From assembly GCA_003158875.1 (NCBI GenBank), contig PMLK01000089.1, positions 79,724 through 116,356 on the forward strand: a stretch of 36,633 nucleotides of DNA, read 5' to 3'. The stretch's first letter is position 1. Each line of letters starts with the position of its first letter. The notes beneath the pieces are model-generated. The model worked only from the letters and a program-made list of their open reading frames with translations. It was not told the DNA's origin and did not search any database. Shown here in pieces: positions 7,086 to 15,491 of this stretch. Made by a program: the position numbers and the translations under genes. This DNA is from Chloroflexota bacterium (lineage in GTDB: Bacteria > Chloroflexota > Limnocylindria > Limnocylindrales > CSP1-4).

Positions 7086-8458
7086 CGCCGCGGGTCCGTC
7101 ATTCCCGCCCACGGGTCGTAGTCCGAATCGCGAGGCTCCTGCGGCGGTCGGTCCGCTTCCGGCACGTGCTCGAGATTGACGCGGATCCGATACCAGAGCT
7201 TGTAGCGGCCGCGCATGCCGTCGACCAGGATGTCGGTGGGCTCGAGCAGCGCGGCGACCGACGCGTGGCGCGACTTCCAACGTTCGAAGGCGGCGAGTGC
7301 CTGTTCCTTGGTTTCCGCCCTGGCAATCTCGATGAGTGGCTTGGTGGAGATGCGGCGGCCGGTGGGCATAGCGGCTTGCGCCTCTCCGGCGACGCGGCCT
7401 GAGGCAGACGCGGACTCGCCGCTCGCCCCGGAGCCGCCACTCGTTCCCGGCCCACCGGCGGAGCGAGCCCGCGACGGAGACACTCTCGGCGGCTCGCCGG
7501 GGGCCTTGGCGTAGTTGGGTGGCCACGGTGCGTCGCCCTGGCCCGCCTTCTCCTGCCGAGCCGAGAGTTCGAGCAACCCGTCGAGCGACCCGACAGCCGC
7601 GTCGATGCCTTCGCCGGGGTCGCCGATGCGACCAAATCGGGGCGGCACCGTGACGATCGTGAAATCGCCCAGCTCGCAGTCGGGCAGTTCATCCCACGTA
7701 ACCGGAGCGGACACGCGGGCATCGGGCACGGGCCGTACGGAATACGCGGACGCTACCGTTCGATCCTTGGCGTTCTGGTTGTAGTCGATGAAGACGCCGT
7801 GGCGCTCTTCCTTCCACCACTTGCTCGTGGAGATGGCCGGCGCCCGCCGTTCGACCTCACGAGCCAGGGCCAGCGCGGCTCGCCTGACTTCGTCGAAACT
7901 CCAGCGGTGCTCGATCCGGACATTCACGTGGATCCCGCGAGACCCGGAGGTTTTGGGCCAGCCCACCAGCCCATGGTCGACCAGAACCTCGCGCACGACG
8001 AAAGCCACCCGCCGGATGTCGTCCCAGGGCACGCCCGGCATTGGATCCAGATCCACCCGCAGTTCGTCGGGGTGGTCCATGTCCGTCGTTCGGATGGCAT
8101 GCGGGTTGAGGTCCAGGCAGCCCAAATTGGCGACCCAGGCGAGACCCGCGGCGTCGTCCAGAACCACTTCGTCGGCCGTGCGGCCCGACGGGAATGCCAG
8201 CTCCACGGTTCGGATCCACGCGGGCCGAGACTCCGGAGCGCGCTTCTGGAAGAAGTACTCGCCTTCGGCGCCGTTCACGTAACGCTTGAGTGCCATCGGA
8301 CGGTCTACGGCGCCGCGCATGGCGCCGTCGGCGATGGCCAGGTAGTACATGACCAGGTCGCGCTTGGTATAGCCGGGACCGCTGAAATACACCTTGTCCG
8401 CGTTGCTGATCGCCACTTGCCTGCCGGCGACTTCGACGATCTCGCTGCGAGCTGCCAT
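7082..8458 (-). CDS. LigD-type primase-polymerase (PolDom) with C-terminal extension
   Basis: Archaeo-eukaryotic primase-like polymerase that fills or extends DNA ends in bacterial non-homologous end joining, 458 residues. The catalytic aspartates are in ELRVDLDPMPG, the nucleotide-binding run is KTSGSRGIHV, and the late motif is VASAYSVRPVPDARVSAP. After a linker rich in Gly, Ser and Ala (about 325-365) comes a conserved-looking C-terminal block (PLIEIARAETKEQALAAFER, later EPTDILVDGMRGR). I recall this block from actinobacterial LigD-Pol relatives. Nuclease and ligase domains are absent; the ligase is the convergent neighbour. The ATG is preceded by TATGGT-N6, a leaderless layout. Confidence 0.93.
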   Translation of the reverse strand: MAARSEIVEVAGRQVAISNADKVYFSGPGYTKRDLVMYYLAIADGAMRGAVDRPMALKRYVNGAEGEYFFQKRAPESRPAWIRTVELAFPSGRTADEVVLDDAAGLAWVANLGCLDLNPHAIRTTDMDHPDELRVDLDPMPGVPWDDIRRVAFVVREVLVDHGLVGWPKTSGSRGIHVNVRIEHRWSFDEVRRAALALAREVERRAPAISTSKWWKEERHGVFIDYNQNAKDRTVASAYSVRPVPDARVSAPVTWDELPDCELGDFTIVTVPPRFGRIGDPGEGIDAAVGSLDGLLELSARQEKAGQGDAPWPPNYAKAPGEPPRVSPSRARSAGGPGTSGGSGASGESASASGRVAGEAQAAMPTGRRISTKPLIEIARAETKEQALAAFERWKSRHASVAALLEPTDILVDGMRGRYKLWYRIRVNLEHVPEADRPPQEPRDSDYDPWAGMTDPRR

Positions 8459-8464
8459 GTTCGA

Positions 8465-8470
8465 ACCATA
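8465..8470 (-). promoter_or_regulatory. -10 element TATGGT for leaderless polymerase mRNA
   Basis: On the minus strand TATGGT is followed by six bases (TCGAAC) and the ATG at 8458. This is the same geometry as the convergent ligase gene, which suggests the two repair genes share a promoter class. Confidence 0.6.
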
Positions 8471-8618
8471 GCGCCTGTCACAACAGTTTCGGCACCGTTC
8501 CGCGGTCTGGTGGCGACGGGTGCGGCCGTGGTAGGGTTTCCGTGCGTAGAGTCATCGAGGTCCCCGAGTTGGGCCTGTGCCTCCACTTCCGTGGCGCTTC
8601 GCGGCGTCGTGAGGACGA

Positions 8619-9545
8619 ATGTATCTGGTGGTTCTGGCAGCCGGAGACAACCCTCGGCTGCGTCCGTTGAACGAGGATCGCCCGGCGGCCCTGGTGCCGT
8701 TCCAGGGTAGGCCGCTGCTGGAGAAGACTCTGAGCGCTGCCACGTCCTGCGGGCTGACCGACGTCCTAGTCGTAGGTGGCTACCGCTACGAAGCGTTCTC
8801 CGGACACGAGGCCCACCTGCTCAAGAACCCGGACTTCGCCACTTCTGGACCGGTTGGCACTCTGATGATCGCCGACGGCGTGTTCGGCGACGCCTTCGTG
8901 GCGAGCGACGGCGACATCGCCTACAAACCCGAAGTACTCCAGGCCCTGCTGGCGTCTTCGGCGGAGATCGCCGTCGTCGTGGATCTGGACTGGCAGCGTT
9001 ACTGGGAGCGTCGGTTCGGCGAGGACCTCAGCGATGCCAGGAGTCTGCGAATGGCGCCCGACGGCACGATTCGATCAATTGGTCAGACGATCAATCGTCT
9101 CGAGGACGCTCAAGGCCAGTACATAGGCCTGGTGATGTTCCGCGGTCGCGGAGTCAAGGCCCTCCGGCGAGCGTGGCAGCGGGCAACGGGCGACGCAGCC
9201 TACCGGCGCCCCATCCTGGGCCACGTCAACGCCATGGCGAAACTCAAGATCGGCGACGTGCTGGACGAACTCGTGAGCGGCGACGTTCCGATCAAGGCCG
9301 TCCCGGTTCACGGTGGCTGGGTGGAAATCGATACTCCCTCCGACGTGGCCGCTGCCGAAGAGCGCTGGAACAGCGCTGGATCGCCGGTATCCACGGCCGA
9401 TGCCGCCGGAGCCGCCGCTGTTACCGGAGCCGGATCCGCCGCGGGCCCCGCTCCAGCCAATGCTCCTCAGGCGCCGGCCGCGAGTCCCTCGCCGGCCCGC
9501 CCCGAGTTCGAGCTACCCCAAATCTTCCGCGCCCCGCGGCGCTAG
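8619..9545 (+). CDS. Nucleotidyltransferase-like protein with altered signature
   Basis: Rossmann-like NTP_transferase fold related to sugar-phosphate and phosphocholine nucleotidylyltransferases, 308 residues. The N-terminus MYLVVLAAGDNPRLRPLNED matches the LAAG-x-G-x-R-L-x-P family signature, but the second glycine is replaced (DNPR). The usual Pro-Lys pair is Pro-Ala (RPAALVPFQGRPLLEKTL). The acidic site SDGDIAYKP and the late motif GGWVEIDTPSDVAAAEERW are kept. The last 60 residues are a disordered Ala/Pro tail. The missing lysine normally contacts the substrate phosphate, so the activity may be changed or lost. Start: ATG with GTGAGGA just upstream. The gene is convergent with the MarR gene, 24 bases apart. 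Confidence 0.82.
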   Translation: MYLVVLAAGDNPRLRPLNEDRPAALVPFQGRPLLEKTLSAATSCGLTDVLVVGGYRYEAFSGHEAHLLKNPDFATSGPVGTLMIADGVFGDAFVASDGDIAYKPEVLQALLASSAEIAVVVDLDWQRYWERRFGEDLSDARSLRMAPDGTIRSIGQTINRLEDAQGQYIGLVMFRGRGVKALRRAWQRATGDAAYRRPILGHVNAMAKLKIGDVLDELVSGDVPIKAVPVHGGWVEIDTPSDVAAAEERWNSAGSPVSTADAAGAAAVTGAGSAAGPAPANAPQAPAASPSPARPEFELPQIFRAPRR

Positions 9546-9569
9546 AACCACCGGCGCCAGGCCCCGGCG

Positions 9570-10109
9570 CTAATCCACGGGGAATCGGCGATCCATCAAG
9601 CCAGCCAGATATTCCAGCTCGCCACGTGTGAAGGCTGCCAGGAAGTGGCGCCGGACCGATTCGAAGTGGCCGGGGCGGGCCCGGTCGAGTCGCTCGTGGC
9701 CCTGTTCAGTCAGCACGGCGTAGGCGCCGCGCGCGTCCGAGGCGCACTTGAGTCGGGCCACGAGCCCATCGGCGACCAACCGGTCCACGAGGCGTGTCAT
9801 TCCGGCCCGGCTGAGGACGACGCGATCCGCCAGTTCGCTCATGCGCAACCGGTGGCCCTCGGCGATGTCGAGCTGGAATAGCACGTCGAATTCCGCCAGG
9901 GGCAGATTGCTGGTCGCCAGCAAGTCGGTCTCGAGGCGCCGCGCAACCTGGGCATGGGCTACGAGAAAGGTTCGCCAGGCGCGGTGTTCGAGTTCGTCCA
10001 GTTCGGTGGTCGGATCGACGACGTCCAGCGCGGCTATCTGCGCGGCTATCTGCGTGGCGTTCGCTGCCTGCTCGCTCGAACCGGGTCCAGCCGCGATGTC
10101 ATCGGCCAC
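9570..10109 (-). CDS. MarR-family transcriptional regulator
   Basis: Dimeric winged-helix regulator of about 179 residues. Helices around WRTFLVAHAQVARRLETDL and LAEFDVLFQL lead into the DNA-binding core MSELADRVVLSRAGMTRLVD. The wing contains the family hallmark CASDARGAYAVLTEQGHERL, and the protein ends in a dimerisation helix. I chose the GTG at 10109 because GAAGGGA lies eight bases upstream and the residues before it (up to an in-frame start at 10241) are Arg/Pro-rich and unlike the family. The ligand is unknown. Nearby candidate targets are its own promoter and the genes on either side. Confidence 0.88.
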   Translation of the reverse strand: MADDIAAGPGSSEQAANATQIAAQIAALDVVDPTTELDELEHRAWRTFLVAHAQVARRLETDLLATSNLPLAEFDVLFQLDIAEGHRLRMSELADRVVLSRAGMTRLVDRLVADGLVARLKCASDARGAYAVLTEQGHERLDRARPGHFESVRRHFLAAFTRGELEYLAGLMDRRFPVD

Positions 10110-10234
10110 TCCTGCGTCCCTTCGCTTCTGCGACTCGCGCCGTGTCGCGGAATTGCCGTCGCGCCGAGCGACTGCTGGCCGCATATTGGGCCCTCGGCCC
10201 GGTGGAAGTCGTGGCGGTCTCGCGAGACGCACCG

Positions 10235-10276
10235 GTTCCACACAACAACGGCCGCCGGACGTGCCGGCGGCCGTTG
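10235..10276 (-). terminator. Terminator after the AIM24 gene
   Basis: A 13-bp perfect stem (10246-10258 with 10264-10276), with arms CAACGGCCGCCGG and CCGGCGGCCGTTG and a five-base loop, is followed on the minus strand by a T-rich TTGTTGTGTGG. It lies about 30 bases after the AIM24 stop codon and upstream of the MarR gene. Confidence 0.85.
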
Positions 10277-10306
10277 GTCTCTCCCAAGTCCGAGATCTGC
10301 GGCGAG

Positions 10307-11014
10307 CTACTCTTCCGTGGGCATGTGGAGGTACATGCTCTGAATGCCGATCCGACCAGGTCCGGTGAAGCGGTTGAATACGAGGTTGCCTGAACCGCCC
10401 AGGATGCCCATACGCAGGCCGGTCACTTTGACGTCCATCGCGACCTGGGGGTCCTTGTAGACCCAGCCGCCCGGCTCGACATCAAAGACCTCGCCCGGAC
10501 CGAGGACCTTCTCGAAGACGTTGCCGTAGCCGTGGAGCCAGAGGAGGCTGCCGCCCTGGCCGCCGGTGAACGTGTCGATGAAGATGCCGCTGCCGCCGAA
10601 GAGCATGTTCGCCATGCCCTTAAGCCGCCGGAAGCTGTATTCGGTGTTGCCCGTGGCCGCCAGGAACTGGTGCTCCCTGACCTCAACGGTCTGACCTGGG
10701 GCGAGCGGCAGATGGAAGACGTGGCCAACGCCATCGCGACTGAAGGCGATCTGTCCGGCGCCTTTGGCCTCCGTCATGAAGATGGGCATGCCGGCCATGA
10801 CGCGCTTGAAGGTGCCCTTCATCTGATGAATGCCGATCTCGAGCGAAGGCGTTTTCCATAGAACGATGTGATGTTCGAAGTACACGGGCATCGAGCCGTC
10901 GAGTTCCATCGTCAACGCGGGAACGAGCTCTCCGTCAGTGCGGAACTGAACCCCAGGGCCTACCCCTTCGTCGATGGCGGTCGGGAGCAACTTCGGCAGG
11001 TACTCAGTGTGCAT
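10307..11014 (-). CDS. AIM24-family protein (TIGR00266-like)
   Basis: Beta-rich protein of 235 residues in the AIM24 family. Bacterial members are widespread but poorly characterised; the yeast namesake is a mitochondrial inner-membrane organiser. Recognisable stretches are FEHHIVLWKTPSLEIG, AGMPIFMTEAKGAGQIAFSR, GSGIFIDTFTGGQGGSLLW and the ending VFNRFTGPGRIGIQSMYLHM. The repeated Gly-rich turns fit the family's two-layer beta barrel. There is no signal peptide or membrane helix. I chose the ATG at 11014 because AGGAGGG lies five bases upstream; an earlier in-frame start at 11080 has no such site. The gene is a single transcription unit with its own terminator. Confidence 0.87.
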   Translation of the reverse strand: MHTEYLPKLLPTAIDEGVGPGVQFRTDGELVPALTMELDGSMPVYFEHHIVLWKTPSLEIGIHQMKGTFKRVMAGMPIFMTEAKGAGQIAFSRDGVGHVFHLPLAPGQTVEVREHQFLAATGNTEYSFRRLKGMANMLFGGSGIFIDTFTGGQGGSLLWLHGYGNVFEKVLGPGEVFDVEPGGWVYKDPQVAMDVKVTGLRMGILGGSGNLVFNRFTGPGRIGIQSMYLHMPTEE

Positions 11015-11313
11015 CGGACCCTCCTGATGGCCCGCTCCAGGCGGCGCGGCGTCCCACACTGTAGGGCACTGCGCCGGCACTGAATAGACGTTTGCGCGCG
11101 GATCAGCGAGACATGAATAGCCGCGGAACGGAGCCGAAGCCCGTCCGTGGCTAGACGTTGCGCTGCTCCTGTTCGGTCAGCGTGCCGGCCGCAGTCTGGC
11201 AGTGGGCGATGATCGGGGTGTGGGCGGCGACGGCGGCGTGGGCGGGGCGTACGGCGTGGAAGTCGCGGGCCCGGTTTCTCGCCGACGGGCGAGCGTGATA
11301 CGATCCCGCTCGC
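11015..11313. other. Intergenic stretch before tRNA-Thr
   Basis: About 300 bases between the AIM24 start and the tRNA. I see no convincing coding sequence. A minus-strand frame ending in the residues LTEQEQRNV stops near 11153 but has no start codon or recognisable family. The upstream part should hold the AIM24 promoter and the last 60 bases the tRNA promoter. Confidence 0.5.
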
Positions 11314-11388
11314 GCCGACATAGCTCAGCGGTAGAGCAGCTGTTTCGTAAACAGCAGGTCCTCGGTTCAAATCCGAGTGTCGGCTCCA
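11314..11388 (+). tRNA. tRNA-Thr (anticodon CGT)
   Basis: A 75-base cloverleaf. The acceptor stem GCCGACA pairs with TGTCGGC; the D arm is GCTC/GAGC; the anticodon arm GCTGT-TTCGTAA-ACAGC places CGT at positions 34-36; the variable loop is five bases; the T arm is CTCGG-TTCAAAT-CCGAG. The discriminator is T and the terminal CCA is encoded (11386-11388). It reads ACG threonine codons. A relic of a tyrosine recombinase lies just downstream, so this gene probably served as an integration site. Confidence 0.95.
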
Positions 11389-11460
11389 CTCCCCCGATCC
11401 ACGCTCAGGACGAGCCCATCGCGACGCCGCGCGGCCCGAACTTTGGCTCGGCCACAACGG

Positions 11461-11712
11461 CCCGGTCCGGAGCGACGGCATCGGCGACACCTCGAACGAC
11501 GATCCGAAGCGGCAGGCTTGCCGCGTATCGGCGCCCACGCCTTCCGGCACCTTTTCGCTCATACACTGCTGTCGGCCGGCATGCAGGAGACCGACCTCAT
11601 GCGCCTGGCCGGCTGGCGAAGCCGCCAGATGGTGGCTCGTTACGCAGCCTCTGCTGGCACCGACCGGGCGATCGCCGCCTACCGAAGAATTGCCCCAAGC
11701 GACAAGTGCTGA
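11461..11712 (+). pseudogene. C-terminal remnant of a tyrosine recombinase/integrase
   Basis: Only the last 70-80 residues of a phage-type integrase are recognisable, in the frame ending with TGA at 11710-11712. Visible are a helix HLERRSEAAGLPRIG, the catalytic H-x-x-R box in AHAFRHLFAH, the segment DLMRLAGWRSRQM and the nucleophile tyrosine in VARYAAS. It ends in a tail (DRAIAAYRRIAPSDKC) like that of actinobacterial integrases. No N-terminal SAM-like or core-binding domain and no start codon can be found between the tRNA and this stretch. The fragment is therefore a decayed relic of an element that inserted at tRNA-Thr. It starts less than 100 bases after the tRNA end. Confidence 0.75.
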
Positions 11713-11845
11713 TGCTTTCTTCCACTGCGCACGCTGTGAAGCGCATGCCAATCGAGCTGGTGTGCCTATCCGGTTGCCTTAGGTGGTCACAAGATGTAGC
11801 GGTCGAGACCTTGCCCACCGGCCGAGATCGCACGACACTGAGCGC

Positions 11846-12277
11846 ATGGCTTCCTGCATCTTCTGCGACATCATCGGCGGCACGGCCGGCGCGACGGTCG
11901 TGTATGAAGACGAGTCCGTGCTCGGCTTCCTTCCGCTCCCCGAGGGTAGGCTCGCCGACGGACATGTGCTCGTCGTCCCGAAGCGGCATGTAAGCGACCT
12001 GTTCGACGCGACCGAGGCGGACCTCCACGCCCTCATTCTCGGGGTGCGGCGCGTCTCGGACGCGCTCCGCTACGCACTCGGCGCGTCCGGGGTCAACGTC
12101 CTCAACGCCTCAGGACCGAACTCCGACCAGTCCGTCTTCCATCTCCACTTTCACGTAGTCCCTCGGTGGAAGGGGGACGGCCTCTGGACCTGGCCGGCGG
12201 GGAGGTCCGAGCACCGTGTTCCGGGAGACTCAGCCGCGCTGATCCGTAAGCACGTCGCGGGCCTCGGGGGACGATAG
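11846..12277 (+). CDS. HIT-family nucleotide hydrolase
   Basis: Histidine-triad protein of 143 residues, likely a dimeric nucleotide phosphoramidase or hydrolase acting in the cytoplasm. The N-terminus CIFCDIIGG has the zinc-type Cys pair. Next comes the nucleotide-binding part (LADGHVLVVPKRHVSDLFD). The catalytic triad is HLHFHVVPR near residue 107, with the upstream run SDQSVFHLH. Length and order match bacterial HinT. I chose the ATG at 11846 because similarity starts at MASCIFCD; a GTG at 11783 would add an unrelated leader. A weak -10-like GACACT sits six bases before the ATG, so this mRNA may also be leaderless. Confidence 0.92.
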   Translation: MASCIFCDIIGGTAGATVVYEDESVLGFLPLPEGRLADGHVLVVPKRHVSDLFDATEADLHALILGVRRVSDALRYALGASGVNVLNASGPNSDQSVFHLHFHVVPRWKGDGLWTWPAGRSEHRVPGDSAALIRKHVAGLGGR

Positions 12278-12457
12278 GACCGTCAGCGGGAACCGCTCAC
12301 CTCCACGCCTGTCACAGTGGCAGTTCTTCGCCCCAGCAAGAGGCGGACGTTGTGGTGGGCGCTGCGACCCATTCCGCGTGACCCCTCCGGCGATCGCACC
12401 GTCGAGGGTCAGTTCTTGGGTCTACGGGAGTGGCCAGGCCGCACGCTGCCGACGGTG

Positions 12458-13906
12458 TTACGGGGACGGCGAGTCCGTCGGCGCTATTGACGGCGTCGGA
12501 GTCGGGGTCGGTGTTGCCGTCGCGGTCGGTGTCGCGCTGGCAGTGGCCGAGGCGCTGACTACGGGCGTGGGCGTAGCCACAGGCTTGGGACAGCTCATCT
12601 TCTTGGGCGTTGCTCCCGGCTTCATCTTGTCGAGCGGGATGTCCAGCCTCGACAGACCCGTATCGTTGGCTGCCCAAACCTGGCCATTCACCGCAACGAT
12701 CCAGCGGGTGATTGGCACCAGCCAGTGCCGCCCGTCCTTTCCGCCGAACGGCTCGACCTGATTGATGTACGTCCCATCGTCCGACACGACCCAGAAGGTG
12801 TCGCCGAGCACGTACGGATCCGAGGCAATCCAGTCCGTCTCCATCTCTCCGCATGACGTGCCGAGCCGGAACAGGAACACTCCTTGGACGCCAGGGACGC
12901 CAACAGGGTCCGTTGTTGAGTTGACGGCGCCCCAGCAAGTGCCTCCGGCTTGCACGACGTCCACCAGAGAGCCATCGTCCTGATAGGTGTAAATCCTGGT
13001 CAGCGGGTATCCGTTCGATGAGCTGCCCATCTGGGTCAAGACGTCCGTAGCCGGGTTCACCCGAAGGATCTGACCGTTCTTGGCGATCTGCCCCCAGAAC
13101 ATGCCGCACGCGCTCGTCACGAACTCGTCCGGTTTGCTAAGCAGTCCGGCCGCGTTGGGCCCGGCAGGGGAGATCCCCCCGGTCGCCGTGTCAACCTTGA
13201 CGATGCCCCCGTTCGCCTGAGACACCCAGATAGTTCCAGAGACGTCGGCAATCATTGAGCCGATGAGATCCTTCGATTGCTGGCCGGTCGCTACTTGCTT
13301 GCCCGTGGTCAGATCGTAGCGCTGCACGTCATCGCCCGCGCCCCCCAAGCTCAAGCTCACCCACAACCCGTTGTCGACGATCATTTTGTCGGGTTGGGCT
13401 CCGCCTTCGCCGGCCCATTTGTTGTCCAGCGCATAGGTCTGGGCCACCGCGTCTGTCTTGAGGTCGATCGCGACCACCTTGGAGCCGTTCCCGCATGAGA
13501 CGTAGAGCCTGCCACCGGACGTGACCGGCCACGTCCGGTCCGGGCTGCAGTCGGCGACCTTGGCGAGAACGGCGGGTACGCGCGGCGACACGCCGTCATC
13601 CGGTCCCTGAGGCGTCGGCGACGTCGACTGAAGTGCCGAGCCGGAGGTCGAGGCGGATCCGATAGATGAGGCGGACGCGGACTCCGCAGCGATCCCAGGA
13701 GTCCCTGTGGCGGCAGGCCCGTTGGCGCTGTGGCTTGATAGCGGCCCGAGTACCAGTCCGGCGAGGAGCACCAGCACCAGAACCGCGGCTCCGCCGCCCT
13801 CGGCCATCCGCTGCGTTCGCATCGGCAACGCGGCCCACTTGGTACCCAGCCCGGAGGCGGCAATGCGGGCACTGATCGCAGCCAGACGTAACTTGAACGA
13901 ATCCAC
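12458..13906 (-). CDS. Membrane-anchored extracellular beta-propeller protein
   Basis: A 482-residue protein with one membrane helix near residues 38-56 (GGGAAVLVLVLLAGLVLGPL), a Ser/Ala/Gly-rich spacer, and a large exported domain of repeated four-strand blades. Blades contain runs such as GGRLYVSCGNGSKVVAIDLKT, NGLWVSLSLGG, GTIWVSQANGGIVKVDTATG, NGQILRVNPATD, DTFWVVSDDGTYINQV and NGQVWAANDTGLSRLD, typical of PQQ/NHL/Vgb-like propellers. The C-terminus is a repetitive Thr/Pro/Ala/Ser tail (TPTATATPTPTPTPS) resembling a wall-spanning or glycosylated stalk. The GTG start has GAAGGGG six bases upstream. The binding partner is unknown. It is followed on the same strand logic by a second propeller gene upstream. 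Confidence 0.82.
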   Translation of the reverse strand: MDSFKLRLAAISARIAASGLGTKWAALPMRTQRMAEGGGAAVLVLVLLAGLVLGPLSSHSANGPAATGTPGIAAESASASSIGSASTSGSALQSTSPTPQGPDDGVSPRVPAVLAKVADCSPDRTWPVTSGGRLYVSCGNGSKVVAIDLKTDAVAQTYALDNKWAGEGGAQPDKMIVDNGLWVSLSLGGAGDDVQRYDLTTGKQVATGQQSKDLIGSMIADVSGTIWVSQANGGIVKVDTATGGISPAGPNAAGLLSKPDEFVTSACGMFWGQIAKNGQILRVNPATDVLTQMGSSSNGYPLTRIYTYQDDGSLVDVVQAGGTCWGAVNSTTDPVGVPGVQGVFLFRLGTSCGEMETDWIASDPYVLGDTFWVVSDDGTYINQVEPFGGKDGRHWLVPITRWIVAVNGQVWAANDTGLSRLDIPLDKMKPGATPKKMSCPKPVATPTPVVSASATASATPTATATPTPTPTPSIAPTDSPSP

Positions 13907-14134
13907 TCGAAACCCCTTCGGCTCCCCAATGCCCCTAGACCGGCGAATTATGGCTAAGAGGGTCCTTGGCTTCTGGCGCTAGGCGGCCCCAATTGGCCCT
14001 TCCGAACGGACCCCTTGCGCCCCGAGGGGAAGCGCTGCCCGAACCTGGATCGAGCACTTGCGAGGCCGAGCCAGCGGCATAGTGGGCGCTTGGTGATCGA
14101 CGTGGCACGTGCTGCCCGGGTGGCCGCCGGTTCC

Positions 14135-15382
14135 TCATGGCCAGTACAGGTCGGCGGATATCGGCGCGTCGAAGTTGCCGACTACCAGGACGCCGCCGTC
14201 CGGCAAGGTTACGGCCCAAGGAATCCACCGTGCCACCGTCATCGAGCCGGTCTGCGAGAACGTGCCCAGCGAGGGGTCGTATATCTCTGCGGTGTCCGTC
14301 GGATCGTCGCTTGTCGAGCCGCCCGCAATCAGCACGCGGCCGTCGGGAAGCAGAGCGGCGGCCTGCTCACTGCGAGCTATCGACATGGACCCGGTCTTCG
14401 TGAACCTGCCGGTGGTTGGGTCATACAACTCGGCCGAAGAAAGCGTGCGGCGGTCATCATCAACGCCACCCGTGACGAGCACCTTGCCGTTGGTAAGAAG
14501 GGTGGCAGTCGCGTCGTAGCGCGATGTTGTCATGGAGCCGGTCCTGCTCCACTTGCCCGTGGCGGGTTCGTATATCTCGGCTGATGCGTAGGCCGACCCC
14601 GCATCCGTATCCTGCGTTTCACCGCCGGCCACGAGGACTCGGCCGTCGCGCAATCGGGTCGCGGTGAAGCTGTCGCGCCCGGTCTTCATCGAGCCCGTGC
14701 GACTGAACTTGCCGGTCGTTGGATCGAATATGTCTACGGTTGCCCCAGAGGACTCCTCATCTGGCACCTCGACTGCCCCTCCAATTGCGAGGACGCGCCC
14801 GTCCTTCAGGAGCACGGTGGCCCCGAGGCTATGAGACGAAGCTTCCTGGCCCTTGATGGTGAAGGCTCCGGTCGAAGGGTCGTACACCTGTACGTCCGAG
14901 CTGCCGGGCGTCAGCACTCGTCCGTCGGCGAGTAGCAGGGGCTCGTTCCCGCTCGGCTCGAACGCCATCTCCGGATAATCCGAATCACTGGAGTTTGGAA
15001 CAGGATCGCCCGTACTCCGGAATTTTCGCGTCGTCGGGTCATAGAGCACCGCCGCACCTTCGCCAACTACAAGCACCTCGCCGTTCTTCAGCAGCACCGG
15101 CTCGGCCGGGTCCTGGTCGGGCAAATCTGTCGGTCCGGTCGCCGTGAACGTGCCAGATCGGACGGTAGGCTTTGGCAGCGGCGCACCAGTTGGCTTCGGC
15201 GAAGTCTCAGACGGACCTTGAGAACTGCCGGACGCCGATGTCGATGCGACCGCGCTCGAGCAGCCGGCCACGGCAATCGCCAGCCCCAGCCCCAGCAACC
15301 AGCTCGCCCGTCTGCTCGATGCCTCGATCCTGGGCGCCCGGCTCCAGCTGCCGCGACGTTGACCGCCCATAGCAGACCTCAT
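14135..15382 (-). CDS. Kelch-like beta-propeller lipoprotein
   Basis: Exported lipoprotein of 415 residues. After a basic N-terminus, the hydrophobic stretch WLLGLGLAIAVAGC ends in a lipobox cysteine, so the protein is anchored to the membrane by lipid. A Ser/Pro linker follows, then about six kelch-type repeats of roughly 50 residues. Each has the form LLxDGRVLVAGG followed by a polar loop, SAELYDPTTGRFTKTGSM and a helix-breaking turn. The repeated Gly pair and the Tyr/Trp spacing fit kelch blades. Galactose-oxidase-like catalytic residues are not evident, so binding rather than catalysis is more likely. The ATG at 15382 has AGGGAG upstream. It lies 109 bases after the MFS gene and may be cotranscribed. 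Confidence 0.85.
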   Translation of the reverse strand: MRSAMGGQRRGSWSRAPRIEASSRRASWLLGLGLAIAVAGCSSAVASTSASGSSQGPSETSPKPTGAPLPKPTVRSGTFTATGPTDLPDQDPAEPVLLKNGEVLVVGEGAAVLYDPTTRKFRSTGDPVPNSSDSDYPEMAFEPSGNEPLLLADGRVLTPGSSDVQVYDPSTGAFTIKGQEASSHSLGATVLLKDGRVLAIGGAVEVPDEESSGATVDIFDPTTGKFSRTGSMKTGRDSFTATRLRDGRVLVAGGETQDTDAGSAYASAEIYEPATGKWSRTGSMTTSRYDATATLLTNGKVLVTGGVDDDRRTLSSAELYDPTTGRFTKTGSMSIARSEQAAALLPDGRVLIAGGSTSDDPTDTAEIYDPSLGTFSQTGSMTVARWIPWAVTLPDGGVLVVGNFDAPISADLYWP

Positions 15383-15491
15383 CCCTGTCTCCCTCTTCGG
15401 CGCCGGGCACCGACGTAGTCCCCCGCGTTGCCGTCGCAATGATGGGGCGTCGTTGCCGACATAGCCAGGAACCCGCCCGCCGTCGCTCCAA

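Noticed and set aside
9543-9575. GCGCC/GGCGC hairpin between nucleotidyltransferase and MarR genes
   Set aside because: Only five paired bases and no T run; common in GC-rich DNA.
11100-11200. Minus-strand frame ending LTEQEQRNV as a gene fragment
   Set aside because: No start codon, no family resemblance and a composition typical of chance GC-rich frames.
12480-12560. GTCGG-type degenerate repeats as a minisatellite or CRISPR-like array
   Set aside because: They are imperfect and simply encode the Thr/Pro tail of the propeller protein; no spacer structure.
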